Source: Acidimicrobiia bacterium
GTDB taxonomy: Bacteria; Actinomycetota; Acidimicrobiia; Acidimicrobiales; CATQHL01
Assembly (NCBI GenBank): GCA_021296435.1
Contig: JAGWAK010000060.1
Location: 1 to 8,574 of the forward strand
Length of the DNA stretch: 8,574 bases
Reading direction: 5' to 3'
The position numbers and the translations under genes were made by a program. Under the pieces are notes generated by a model, which saw only the letters and a list, made by a program, of their open reading frames with translations, made no database searches and was not told where the DNA came from. Below, one piece after another: positions 1 through 6,793 of this stretch (position 1 is the first letter of the stretch; every line of letters starts with the position of its first letter).

Positions 1-498
1 CTGCGGGTCGCGGCCATCGGTCCTGGGACCGCTGCGGCCCTCGCCGGTATGGACGCGACGGTCTCGCTGCTGCCCGAGCAGTACGTCGCCGAGGCCCTCG
101 TGGCCGCCTTCCCGTCACCGGACCGCTGCGACGGCGCCGGTCGGGTACTCGTCGTCCGGGCCGAGGTGGCACGTGACGTGTTGCCGGTGGGGCTGGCGGC
201 CAAGGGCTGGTCGGTCGACATCGTGGCCGCCTACCGGGCCGAGCCTCGGATCCTGGTGGCCGCCGAGCGCGCTGCTGTGGCCGGCTGCGACACCGTGATC
301 TTCACGTCGCCCTCGGTCGTGGAGGCGTTCTGCGATCAGCCCGAGCCGTTGCCGGTGCCCGAGACGGTGGCCGCCATCGGACCTGTCACGGCCGCCGCCG
401 CCCGTCGCCGGAACCTGACTGTGCATGTCGAGGCCACCGAGCACACCATCGAGGGTCTCGTCGCCGCCCTGGCCGCCCACGCCGTCGCGGCGGACTAG
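1..498 (+). CDS. hemD: Uroporphyrinogen-III synthase, C-terminal part (5' truncated by window edge)
   Basis: HemD converts the linear tetrapyrrole hydroxymethylbilane into uroporphyrinogen III, inverting ring D; this cytoplasmic step is shared by heme, siroheme and cobalamin synthesis. The frame is open from base 1 (reading LRVAAIGPGTAAALAG) to a TAG at 496-498, giving 165 visible residues. The first ATG at 49 lies inside the conserved fold, so it is not the start. Two features typical of the two-domain HemD fold are visible: an IGPGTAAAL stretch at the left edge and, in the second half, a FTSPSVVEAF stretch followed by IGPVTAAAARR. HemD is usually about 250 residues, so roughly 85-90 are missing. 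A fusion to an upstream uroporphyrinogen methyltransferase, seen in some actinobacteria, cannot be excluded because that region is outside the window. Sequence conservation in this family is low, but the following hemB and hemL strongly support the call. Confidence 0.9.
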   Translation: MRVAAIGPGTAAALAGMDATVSLLPEQYVAEALVAAFPSPDRCDGAGRVLVVRAEVARDVLPVGLAAKGWSVDIVAAYRAEPRILVAAERAAVAGCDTVIFTSPSVVEAFCDQPEPLPVPETVAAIGPVTAAAARRRNLTVHVEATEHTIEGLVAALAAHAVAAD

Positions 499-597
499 AG
501 CAGGCCGATGTCGGCTGCAGCGGCGACGACTCCCCGGTTGGTGCGCGCTTCGGGGGCCGTCGCGGCGGACTAGAGCCGGCCCATGTCGGCCGCGGCG
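481..597. repeat. Imperfect direct repeat duplicating the hemD stop region
   Basis: Copy 1 is 481-522 and copy 2 is 556-597, offset by exactly 75 bp. The first 21 bases are identical and 38 of 42 match overall, after which similarity is lost. Copy 1 contains the hemD stop codon; copy 2 repeats the same AVAAD-stop reading in the same frame, with its TAG at 571-573. The stop lies in a CTAG palindrome, so the opposite strand also has a stop at each copy. The 146-bp hemD-hemB gap (499-644) otherwise shows no gene or clear promoter. The repeat most likely reflects a small local duplication; a regulatory role is not supported. Confidence 0.75.
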
Positions 598-644
598 CGG
601 CGGGCCAGGCTGATCATCGGGCACCGTTCGTAGACTCGGGCGCC

Positions 645-1625
645 GTGGTGTTCCCCCAGCACCGTCCCCGCCGCCTGCGTCGAACCGCCGCGCTGCGACG
701 GCTCGTGGCCGAGACGTCGCTCCGCGTCGACGACCTGGTTGCGCCGCTGTTCGTGCGCCAGGGCATCGACGAGCCGCAGCCGGTGCCGTCGTTGCCGGGC
801 GTGGTGCAGCACACGGTGGCCTCGCTGCGCGGGGAGGTGCAGCGACTGCGCGGCCTGGGCGTGCCGGCGCTGATCCTCTTCGGTGTGCCGGCCCGCAAGG
901 ACGCCGAGGGATCGGAGGCCTGGAACCCCGACGGCATCGTGCAGGTGGCCCTGCGGGAGCTGCGCGAGGAGGTGGGCGACGACGTGGTGCTGATGGCCGA
1001 CCTGTGCGTGGACGAGTACACCGACCACGGACACTGCGGCATCCTCCGCGCCGACGGCTCGGTGGACAACGACGCCACGCTGGCGATCTACCAGCAGGCC
1101 GCCATTGCCCAGGCCGCCGCCGGTGCCCACGTGTGCGCCCCCAGCGGCATGATGGACGGCCAGGTGGCGGCGATCCGCAGCGCGCTCGACGGCGCCGGGC
1201 ACGCCGACGCGGCCATCCTGGCCTATGCCGCCAAGTACGCCTCGGCGCTGTACGGGCCCTTCCGGGACGCCGTGGACGTGACGATCCGCAGCGGTGACCG
1301 CAAGGGCTACCAGCAGGACTGGCGCAACGCCCGGGAGGGGCTCAGCGAGGTGCTGGCCGACGTGGCCGAGGGCGCCGACATGGTCATGGTCAAGCCGGCG
1401 GTTACCTACCTCGACGTGATCGCCCGCACCCGTGCCGCGGTGTCGGTGCCGCTCGGCGCCTATCACGTCTCCGGCGAATACGCCATGATCGCCGCCGCCG
1501 CTCAGCGGGGCTGGATCGACGGCCCGGCGGTGGCTCTCGAGCAGCTCACCGCCGTGAAGCGCGCCGGCGCCGACTTCGTGCTCACCTATTTCGCCGCCGA
1601 GATGGCCCAGACGCTCGGTGGCTGA
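645..1625 (+). CDS. hemB: Porphobilinogen synthase (5-aminolevulinate dehydratase)
   Basis: HemB condenses two 5-aminolevulinate molecules into porphobilinogen in the cytoplasm. The 326-residue product has the normal family length and begins with a typical FPQHRPRRLRR segment. The two Schiff-base lysines are visible: K197 in AAKYASALYGPF and K250 in MVMVKPAVTYLDVI. The metal-site segment reads DLCVDEYTDHGHCG (residues 119-132), with C121 and C131 present but Asp at 123 where classical zinc enzymes have the middle cysteine. The substrate and active-site stretch GDRKGYQQDWRNAREG (residues 217-232) is also present. The start is GTG at 645; a second GTG follows at 648 and either is possible, as no strong Shine-Dalgarno is seen. 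The 3' end overlaps hemL by 8 bp, which suggests translational coupling. It lies 146 bp after hemD and is probably cotranscribed with it. Confidence 0.97.
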   Translation: MVFPQHRPRRLRRTAALRRLVAETSLRVDDLVAPLFVRQGIDEPQPVPSLPGVVQHTVASLRGEVQRLRGLGVPALILFGVPARKDAEGSEAWNPDGIVQVALRELREEVGDDVVLMADLCVDEYTDHGHCGILRADGSVDNDATLAIYQQAAIAQAAAGAHVCAPSGMMDGQVAAIRSALDGAGHADAAILAYAAKYASALYGPFRDAVDVTIRSGDRKGYQQDWRNAREGLSEVLADVAEGADMVMVKPAVTYLDVIARTRAAVSVPLGAYHVSGEYAMIAAAAQRGWIDGPAVALEQLTAVKRAGADFVLTYFAAEMAQTLGG

Positions 1626-2922
1626 GCCGCAGCCGCCGGCCGCCGGCGCCCCATTGACCAGCGCCGACCTATTCGAGCGCGCCTGCGCCGTGCTACCCGG
1701 CGGCGTGAACTCGCCGGTGCGGGCGTTCGGCTCGGTTGGCGGAACCCCCTACTTCGTGGACCGGGGGCGGGGAGCCCACGTCTGGGACGTGGAGGGCAAC
1801 CGCTACATCGACTACGTCCAGAGCTACGGGCCGGGCATCCTCGGGCACGCCCCGGAGGCGATCGTCCGGGCCGTCGCCGCGGCCGCGGCCGATGGCACGA
1901 GCTTCGGCGCCCCCACCGAGCGGGAGGTGCGCCTGGCCAACGAGATGTGCGCCCGCGTGCCGGGACTCGAGATGCTCCGGCTGGTCTCCAGTGGCACCGA
2001 GGCCGCCATGTCGGCGGTCCGGCTGGCCCGGGGGGCTACGGGCCGAGACAAGATCATCAAGTTCGCCGGCTGCTATCACGGTCACTCGGACTCGCTGCTG
2101 GCGGCGGGCGGCAGCGGGGTCGCCAACCAGGGTCTCAGCGGCTGCGACGGCGTGACGCCGGGTGCCGTCGCCGACACGGTGGTGGCGCCCTACAACGTGC
2201 TGCCCGAGGTCGACGAGGAGACCGCCGCGGTGCTTGTCGAACCGGTGGCGGCGAACATGGGCCTGGTGGCGCCGGCGCCCGGCTTCCTGGAGGGGCTCCG
2301 GGCGGCGTGCGACCGCACAGGGGCGTTGCTCGTCTTCGACGAGGTGATCACGGGGTTCCGTCTGGCACGCGGTGGGGCCACGGAGTTCTACGGGGTGCGG
2401 CCGGACCTGTGGTGCTTCGGCAAGGTGATCGGCGGGGGTCTGCCGGTCGGCGCCTTCGGCGGCAGCCGGGCGCTCATGAGCCATCTGGCCCCACTCGGCG
2501 GCGTCTACCAGGCGGGCACGCTGTCGGGCAATCCCCTGGCCACCGCCGCCGGGCTTGCCACGCTGGAGGCGCTCGACGCAACCGCCTACGAGCAACTGGA
2601 AGCCAGCGCGGTGCGACTGGCGGCGGGCCTGGAGGAGGCGTTCGCCGCCGCCGGGGTGGACGCAGTGGTTCCTCGGGTCGGCTCGCTGCTGGGCCTGTTC
2701 TTCGGCGGCGACACACCCCGGAACTTCGACGAGGCGAACGCCTCGGTGGCCCGCGGTCTCTATGCACCGTTCTTCGGTGCCATGTTGCGCCGCGGCGTGG
2801 CGCTGGCACCCGGCCCCTACGAGGCCATCTTCGTCAGCCTGGCCCACCGCGCCGCCGACATCGACGCCACCATCGCCGCCGCCACACAGGCCGCCGCCGA
2901 AGTCGCTGCCGCACTCTCCTAG
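1618..2922 (+). CDS. hemL: Glutamate-1-semialdehyde 2,1-aminomutase
   Basis: HemL is a PLP enzyme (class-III aminotransferase fold) that converts glutamate-1-semialdehyde into 5-aminolevulinate, the last step of the C5 pathway and the source of HemB's substrate. The 434-residue product matches the family length. Visible features are the N-terminal LPGGVNSPVRAF (residues 26-37), SSGTEAAMSAVRLARG (124-139) contacting PLP phosphate, GCYHGHSD (151-158), the PLP-ring aspartate D241 in DEVITGFR, and the Schiff-base lysine K269 in CFGKVIGGGLPVGAFGG. The GTG start at 1618 overlaps the end of hemB by 8 bp. An in-frame TTG at 1654 would give a shorter N-terminus (TSADLFERA) that also fits the family, so the first 12 residues are uncertain. 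The pair implies 5-aminolevulinate is made from glutamyl-tRNA, needing a HemA that is not in this window. Confidence 0.97.
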   Translation: MAEPQPPAAGAPLTSADLFERACAVLPGGVNSPVRAFGSVGGTPYFVDRGRGAHVWDVEGNRYIDYVQSYGPGILGHAPEAIVRAVAAAAADGTSFGAPTEREVRLANEMCARVPGLEMLRLVSSGTEAAMSAVRLARGATGRDKIIKFAGCYHGHSDSLLAAGGSGVANQGLSGCDGVTPGAVADTVVAPYNVLPEVDEETAAVLVEPVAANMGLVAPAPGFLEGLRAACDRTGALLVFDEVITGFRLARGGATEFYGVRPDLWCFGKVIGGGLPVGAFGGSRALMSHLAPLGGVYQAGTLSGNPLATAAGLATLEALDATAYEQLEASAVRLAAGLEEAFAAAGVDAVVPRVGSLLGLFFGGDTPRNFDEANASVARGLYAPFFGAMLRRGVALAPGPYEAIFVSLAHRAADIDATIAAATQAAAEVAAALS

Positions 2923-2948
2923 CCCCCGGCACCGTCGCCCTCGGGGGT
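2922..2948. terminator. Candidate terminator hairpin after hemL
   Basis: CCCCCG at 2923-2928 pairs with CGGGGG at 2942-2947, with a possible extra G-U pair outside, around a 13-base loop. It starts right at the hemL stop. No T-tract follows, so intrinsic termination is uncertain, although many high-GC actinobacterial terminators lack one. Confidence 0.3.
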
Positions 2949-3002
2949 CGGAGGCGCACTGGCTGATCGCGCCGGTCCGGTGGGCCCGCCGGTGGCTGTC
3001 GG

Positions 3003-3027
3003 CGGCGCGTCTGGCGAAATCGCGCCG
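3003..3027. terminator. Candidate bidirectional terminator hairpin in convergent gap
   Basis: A perfect 7-bp GC stem (CGGCGCG at 3003-3009 with CGCGCCG at 3021-3027) encloses an 11-base loop. It sits 80 bp after hemL and 60 bp beyond the stop of the opposing dehydrogenase gene, where a shared terminator for the two converging operons would be expected. There is no T-tract on either side. The rest of the gap 2923-3086 shows no supportable gene. Confidence 0.35.
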
Positions 3028-3086
3028 GAACCATCCCCCGGCGTCCCCGCCTCCGCTCGTTGTGGTCCGGGCAGGGGCGGGCCGGA

Positions 3087-4094
3087 TCAGGCGGACTCCC
3101 CAGATCTCGCGACCATGGGTTCGCTGGCCTCCCACAACCTGGCCCCGTTGTGCGGATCCGCTGCGTCGGGCGAGACCTGCTTGCGGTGCATCATGTGCAG
3201 GTACATCCCGGTGGAGTTCCCCGCCTCGGGCGCGCAGCAGAGGTGGACGACGGGGCCGATCGCCTCAGTGGGTGACTGGAAGAACCGCCGCAACCAGGCG
3301 TTGAAGATCGGTCTCAGCGCCCTCGGCGCCTCCTTGACGATGTTCGTGGCGACCCCTCCCGGGCACAGCGCGTGCACTGCCACCTCCACGTTCCCGGTCG
3401 GGTTCAGGCGGCGGGAGAGCTCAGCGGCGAAGGTGCACAGGACCAACTTGCTCTCGGCGTAGCGCCGCATGCTCTCGGACATCCCGTGCTGCGCGTACGA
3501 CCCGAAGCGATCGAAGTCGATGGCCGCAGCGGACCGGTGCGAATCCGACGCGACGAAGACAACCCGCGGGGTCTCACCCCCCACCCTCGCGGGGCTGATG
3601 ACGCCGTCCTGGAGCCACCGGTCGATCATCACCCGGTTTGCCAGGAAGTGGACCGCGAACATGACCTCGTATCCCTGCGGCGTCTTCTGTGACCGGCGTG
3701 ACATGACGCCGGCGTTCATGAGCGCGATGTCGATGCGGACACCGCGCCGCTGCAGGTCGTCGCAGCAGCGATGCACGGAGCGGAGATCCGAGAGGTCCAC
3801 GTCGATCAACGCCACGGCATCGGAGCCGGAAAGACGCCCGATCTCATCGGCGACTCCGGTATGGCCCGGCCGGCAGGCCAGCAGCATGTTCCCGCCGCGC
3901 CGTGCGAGCTCGATCGCGGCGGCTCGCCCCAACCCGCTGTTGGCGCCGGTGACCAGGCAGGTCTTGCCGTCGATCCGCACCGCCTCCGGGAGCGGGTCGA
4001 TGCTTGGGGCGCTGAGCTCCCTGAGGTCGCGGGTCGCCTTGGTCATGGCGTTGAACACGTTGCCGTGACCGGTCTTGCGCAATTCTCGTGCCAC
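3087..4094 (-). CDS. Short-chain dehydrogenase/reductase, retinol-dehydrogenase-like
   Basis: This is an NAD(P)-dependent oxidoreductase of the classical SDR superfamily, acting on an alcohol or ketone of unknown identity. The 335-residue product shows the cofactor motif TGANSGLG (residues 49-56), an acidic DVDLSD segment (98-103), NAG (127-129), a likely catalytic serine S183 in VFVASDSH, the YAESK catalytic pair Y212/K216, and the CPGGVATNI segment (244-252). The arrangement, including GNSTGMYLH near the C-terminus, resembles retinol dehydrogenase and protochlorophyllide-reductase-like SDRs. About 40 residues precede the Rossmann fold. The start is GTG at 4094; an in-frame ATG at 4046 is an alternative, and neither has a clear ribosome binding site. 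It is the last gene of the minus-strand group, 19 bp after the sulfotransferase, so it may oxidise or reduce the same metabolite. The substrate cannot be assigned from sequence. Confidence 0.9.
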   Translation of the reverse strand: MARELRKTGHGNVFNAMTKATRDLRELSAPSIDPLPEAVRIDGKTCLVTGANSGLGRAAAIELARRGGNMLLACRPGHTGVADEIGRLSGSDAVALIDVDLSDLRSVHRCCDDLQRRGVRIDIALMNAGVMSRRSQKTPQGYEVMFAVHFLANRVMIDRWLQDGVISPARVGGETPRVVFVASDSHRSAAAIDFDRFGSYAQHGMSESMRRYAESKLVLCTFAAELSRRLNPTGNVEVAVHALCPGGVATNIVKEAPRALRPIFNAWLRRFFQSPTEAIGPVVHLCCAPEAGNSTGMYLHMMHRKQVSPDAADPHNGARLWEASEPMVARSGESA

Positions 4095-4113
4095 GGCGAT
4101 GGGCGTCTGAGGC

Positions 4114-5391
4114 TTACCGCCGGCTGTCGCTCACGGGCCGGCCGCGGGCTTCTTCGACCGGGATCGCATATTCCTCCCGGTAGGCGGCGAAGGTCTCGTC
4201 CACGGTTTGCTCGCTCAAGCCGAAGGCGCCCAGTTGGTAGTTGTGCGGTCCGAAACGGTCCTTCGGATTCGCCTCGAGGCACCGTGCGGCCTGGCGCTCG
4301 GCCTCATCGGCAAAGGCGATCCCCACCTGCTCGCAGATCCGCCGGAGCTCGGCGATCGGTTCTCTGGTCAGGTCGTAGTACGAGACGTCGATGAACCGGT
4401 CTGGTTCTGCCGACTCGCGGGTCTGCATCGACCGTTGCACCATCCTGCAGGTTTTCCTGAGCCAGTGTTCCCCTATCTCGAGGGGTTCGACGTGATCGCT
4501 GAGCATGCCGCGGGCGTGGGCCACCAGGCTGCAGAACGAGGCGACCGTCTTTCGCGGATCGCGGTGGGTCTGCACGATCGCGGCGTCGGGGAACACGGTC
4601 CTGAATGCGTCGAGGTGCTCCATGTGCTGGGGGGTCTTGAGCACCCAGGTGCGACCGGGGCGCTGCCAGCAGAGCACCTTCAGGACCCGCTGGAAGTACT
4701 CGTAGGTCCACGTGTGGTCCTCACCCTCCAGCCAGCGGGAATAGCTCGGCACATGCATTGTGGCCTCAGCCGACTGGCTCATGAAGGTCAGGTCCATCAA
4801 CAGGACCTCCTCCTCGGGCTGGTTGTGATCGATCGGATGGATCGCCTGGAAGTCGGGGGCCAGATAGGAGAACGCTCGCTTGGCAAGAACCGCCCGGCGC
4901 TCGCGGGTTCTCTTCCCACGTTCGACGTCATCGACATCGGGTACCGGGTGCAGGACTTCCGGCCCCGTGATGCCTCGAATCTCCGGGTGGGAACTCAGCA
5001 GGCGTTGCAGCAGCGTGGTTCCAGTGCGCTGCAGTCCGGCGATCAGGACGATGCCGCCCAGGTAGATGTCATCGATCTCGGGATACCGCCGGAGCAGTTC
5101 CTGGATCTGCAACCGGTTGACCAGCGCGGCCGAAAGCCGCGACCTCTGTATCAGCCGGCCGGTTGTGGTCAGCCGGGCTTCGTCGTTGATCGAATCGACG
5201 AGCACTCTCAGGGCACGGAGGTGTCCGTCGGCGCCGAAGTCCGTCAACCCGGTCTTCCGCCGCGCGGAGTCGAGGAGCGAGTCGACGTCCAGCCACCCGG
5301 GTTGCTCGACACTCCGCCCGGCCCTCCCGATCCGGTTGAGCAACCTGATCGCCAGAGGGCGATAGGGGTTGGCGTAGTCCGTCGAGGTCAC
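4114..5391 (-). CDS. PAPS-dependent sulfotransferase family protein
   Basis: Sulfotransferases move the sulfuryl group from 3'-phosphoadenylyl sulfate (PAPS) to a hydroxyl or amine of an acceptor. The 425-residue product carries the 5'-phosphosulfate-binding loop GLQRTGTTLLQRLLSSHP (residues 119-136) and the 3'-phosphate-binding segment THRDPRKTVASFCSLV (275-290, with R277 and S285 as likely contacts). WVLKTPQHMEHLDAF (249-263) and DVSYYDLTREP (335-345) are also typical of the large bacterial Sulfotransfer_3-type family. About 110 residues precede the catalytic core, which is common in this group. No signal peptide or membrane segment is evident, so it is probably cytoplasmic. The GTG start at 5391 overlaps the upstream stop by 4 bp (GTGA), indicating translational coupling to the DUF1214 gene. 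The nearby PAPS synthase would supply its donor. The acceptor (lipid, sterol-like or other) is unknown. Some members of this family are annotated without proven activity. Confidence 0.9.
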   Translation of the reverse strand: MTSTDYANPYRPLAIRLLNRIGRAGRSVEQPGWLDVDSLLDSARRKTGLTDFGADGHLRALRVLVDSINDEARLTTTGRLIQRSRLSAALVNRLQIQELLRRYPEIDDIYLGGIVLIAGLQRTGTTLLQRLLSSHPEIRGITGPEVLHPVPDVDDVERGKRTRERRAVLAKRAFSYLAPDFQAIHPIDHNQPEEEVLLMDLTFMSQSAEATMHVPSYSRWLEGEDHTWTYEYFQRVLKVLCWQRPGRTWVLKTPQHMEHLDAFRTVFPDAAIVQTHRDPRKTVASFCSLVAHARGMLSDHVEPLEIGEHWLRKTCRMVQRSMQTRESAEPDRFIDVSYYDLTREPIAELRRICEQVGIAFADEAERQAARCLEANPKDRFGPHNYQLGAFGLSEQTVDETFAAYREEYAIPVEEARGRPVSDSRR

Positions 5392-6614
5392 GCGGTGCCC
5401 CCTGCTGCGAGATCGATCTCCCCCTGGGTCACCTTCGGCAGGCTGTCCAGGGAGACCAGCCGGGTCCGGGGTTGTGGATGCTGCTCAGCCCGCACCCACC
5501 GGAAACACATGGTGCCCGAGGTGTGGCCTGCGGTCTCGATCCAGTTGGGGAGGCCGGGGTCCTGGTGGGCCACGACCAGGCGCACCGAGCCGTTCTCGGA
5601 GTACTGGGCGAGGTGCTTGTTGGTGTGGATCCTGAAGTGGCGGTAGTCCAGCGACTCCATCCAGTAGTTGTTCAACTGGAAGTTCCAGTGCTCGCATTCC
5701 GGAGGTGTGACCTCGATCAGCAGGACCTCGTCGGGGGCGATCGCCCAGGGGCTGTGGTAGTAGGTGATCTTCGGGTCGCCACCGGCGGCCCGTGACACCT
5801 GCGGATCGAACATCGGCAGTTGATTGCTGTGCTTCTGGAAGTCGCGCGCCCACTTGGTGAACAGGAGCGGTGCGCCGGCCACCAGCGCCCCCGCCTTCCG
5901 CAACCCCTCGTCCAGCGCCCTGGCCGTGAGGTGAGAGACGCGGCGTTCGTCGGGGGCGCAGTTGATGCGCTCGATGGTCAACTCTGCGGGGTTCTCGGCG
6001 TCGCGGTCACCGAAGGTCTGGCGGACCACCAATGCACCGGTCTCCGGGGTCATGGGAAGCCAGTTGCCGTCGGTGGGGTTGGAGCTCACCACGAGCTCGA
6101 AGCAACCGTCGGCGTCCATCTGGATCTCATCGGACTCGATGTATCCGGTGGGGGGAAGGCCACCCCCTTGACCGTAGTGGCCGGATTGGGTGCCGAAACT
6201 CAAGTAGGCGATCGTATTGCGCCGCCCGGTGATCCTGTAGTCGTAGCTTCCGTCCAGCGCTGCGGTCAGGTAGAAGTTGTCCGGATTGTCCGCGCCCATC
6301 TTCGTGGTCTCGTCGACGACCCGGTGCAGCACGGGGGCACGGGGGTCGGCGTGCTCGACGAACGCCATCAGCCCGGCACGGGCGAGGCGGCTCAGGTAGC
6401 GGTATCCCTCGGCCTGATTGAACGGATCGCGGGGAGTCCCGGGGAAACTCAGCGCGGCTCCCGCCGCCTTCAACGCATCACAGAAGTCGTTCCAGGACTC
6501 ACCGCTGACGACGCGCCGGTCGGCCACGTCGTCGGGCGTCTTGCCGCGAATCCGCCAGGCGAGAAGGGAGATCCTTCGGAACAAGCCGAGGAGGCCGATT
6601 GCGAACTTTCCCAT
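5388..6614 (-). CDS. DUF1214 domain-containing protein of unknown function
   Basis: The 408-residue product has a C-terminal DUF1214-type region (about residues 284-376) recognisable from HWNFQLNNYWMESLDYR, HTNKHL, an ENGSVRLVVAHQDP segment and PNWIETAGHTSGTMCFRW. The N-terminal half has a SGESWNDFCDALKAAG segment (38-52) and AEGYRYLSRLARAGL (68-82), seen in actinobacterial members of this group. A second, weaker copy of the same pattern appears at about 121-201 (SSNPTDGNWLPMTPETGALV), suggesting an internal duplication. The first 20 residues are mildly hydrophobic with basic residues, but this is not a convincing signal peptide or anchor. The start is ATG at 6614 with a good ribosome binding site. 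It is the first gene of the tight three-gene group and overlaps the sulfotransferase start by 4 bp, so its role is probably tied to the sulfated product. No enzymatic motif is recognised and no function is assigned. Confidence 0.85.
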   Translation of the reverse strand: MGKFAIGLLGLFRRISLLAWRIRGKTPDDVADRRVVSGESWNDFCDALKAAGAALSFPGTPRDPFNQAEGYRYLSRLARAGLMAFVEHADPRAPVLHRVVDETTKMGADNPDNFYLTAALDGSYDYRITGRRNTIAYLSFGTQSGHYGQGGGLPPTGYIESDEIQMDADGCFELVVSSNPTDGNWLPMTPETGALVVRQTFGDRDAENPAELTIERINCAPDERRVSHLTARALDEGLRKAGALVAGAPLLFTKWARDFQKHSNQLPMFDPQVSRAAGGDPKITYYHSPWAIAPDEVLLIEVTPPECEHWNFQLNNYWMESLDYRHFRIHTNKHLAQYSENGSVRLVVAHQDPGLPNWIETAGHTSGTMCFRWVRAEQHPQPRTRLVSLDSLPKVTQGEIDLAAGGTA

Positions 6615-6618
6615 GAGG

Positions 6619-6624
6619 CACCTC
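6619..6624 (-). promoter_or_regulatory. Ribosome binding site of the DUF1214 gene
   Basis: GAGGTG lies 4 bases upstream of the ATG at 6614 and is the clearest Shine-Dalgarno in the window, supporting that start. About 30 bases upstream of the ATG, TAGATT (6644-6649) could be a -10 element, but no good -35 was seen, so a promoter here is only a weak suggestion. Confidence 0.6.
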
Positions 6625-6688
6625 GTCGGTCGATTCGTTCGACAATCTACGAGACCGCTTAGTGATGCAGCGGGCCACGCGCTCCGTC

Positions 6689-6723
6689 ATTCCGGTGGAG
6701 GCCGGAATCCGCGGTCCAGCGGA
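6689..6723. repeat. Double-hairpin palindromic element between sat-cysC and the DUF1214 gene
   Basis: ATTCCGG (6689-6695) and CCGGAAT (6702-6708) form a perfect 7-bp inverted repeat with a 6-base loop. It is followed at once by TCCGC (6708-6712) and GCGGA (6719-6723), a 5-bp inverted repeat also with a 6-base loop. The phrase GTCATTCCGG...CCGGAATCC resembles dispersed palindromic repeats known from many bacterial genomes, whose spurious translation reads like HSGxGRNP; here one frame gives HSGGGRNP. It sits in the 179-bp gap 6615-6793 and may end sat-cysC transcription or be a mobile REP-like unit. The rest of that gap shows no gene. Confidence 0.6.
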
Positions 6724-6793
6724 TCTGACGGCCTTGGCGCCGGTTGCTCAGCTCACTTCTGGGTGGCCGCCAGTGTCGGGGGAGTGGGGCTGC

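Noticed and set aside
570..1466. Minus-strand open frame (298 codons) ending in MISLARRAAADMGRL
   Set aside because: Most of it is antisense to hemB and His/Gly/Arg-rich. Only its last residues fall in the intergenic repeat, so it is treated as a shadow, with the tail noted as a finding.
1693..3135. Long minus-strand open frame (480 codons) opposite hemL
   Set aside because: It is antisense to an intact hemL, is rich in Arg, Gly and His with no recognisable motif, and is the expected by-product of high GC content.
2980..3462. Plus-strand open frame across the convergent gap
   Set aside because: It overlaps the dehydrogenase gene on the other strand and is low in recognisable content; no ribosome binding site or motif was seen.
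4207..5646. Long plus-strand open frame (479 codons) opposite the sulfotransferase
   Set aside because: It lies antisense to a gene with clear PAPS-binding motifs and spans the overlap into the DUF1214 gene; its translation shows no domain.
5820..6662. Plus-strand open frame (280 codons) opposite the DUF1214 gene
   Set aside because: It is antisense to a gene with a good start, ribosome binding site and family motifs; no motif of its own was seen.
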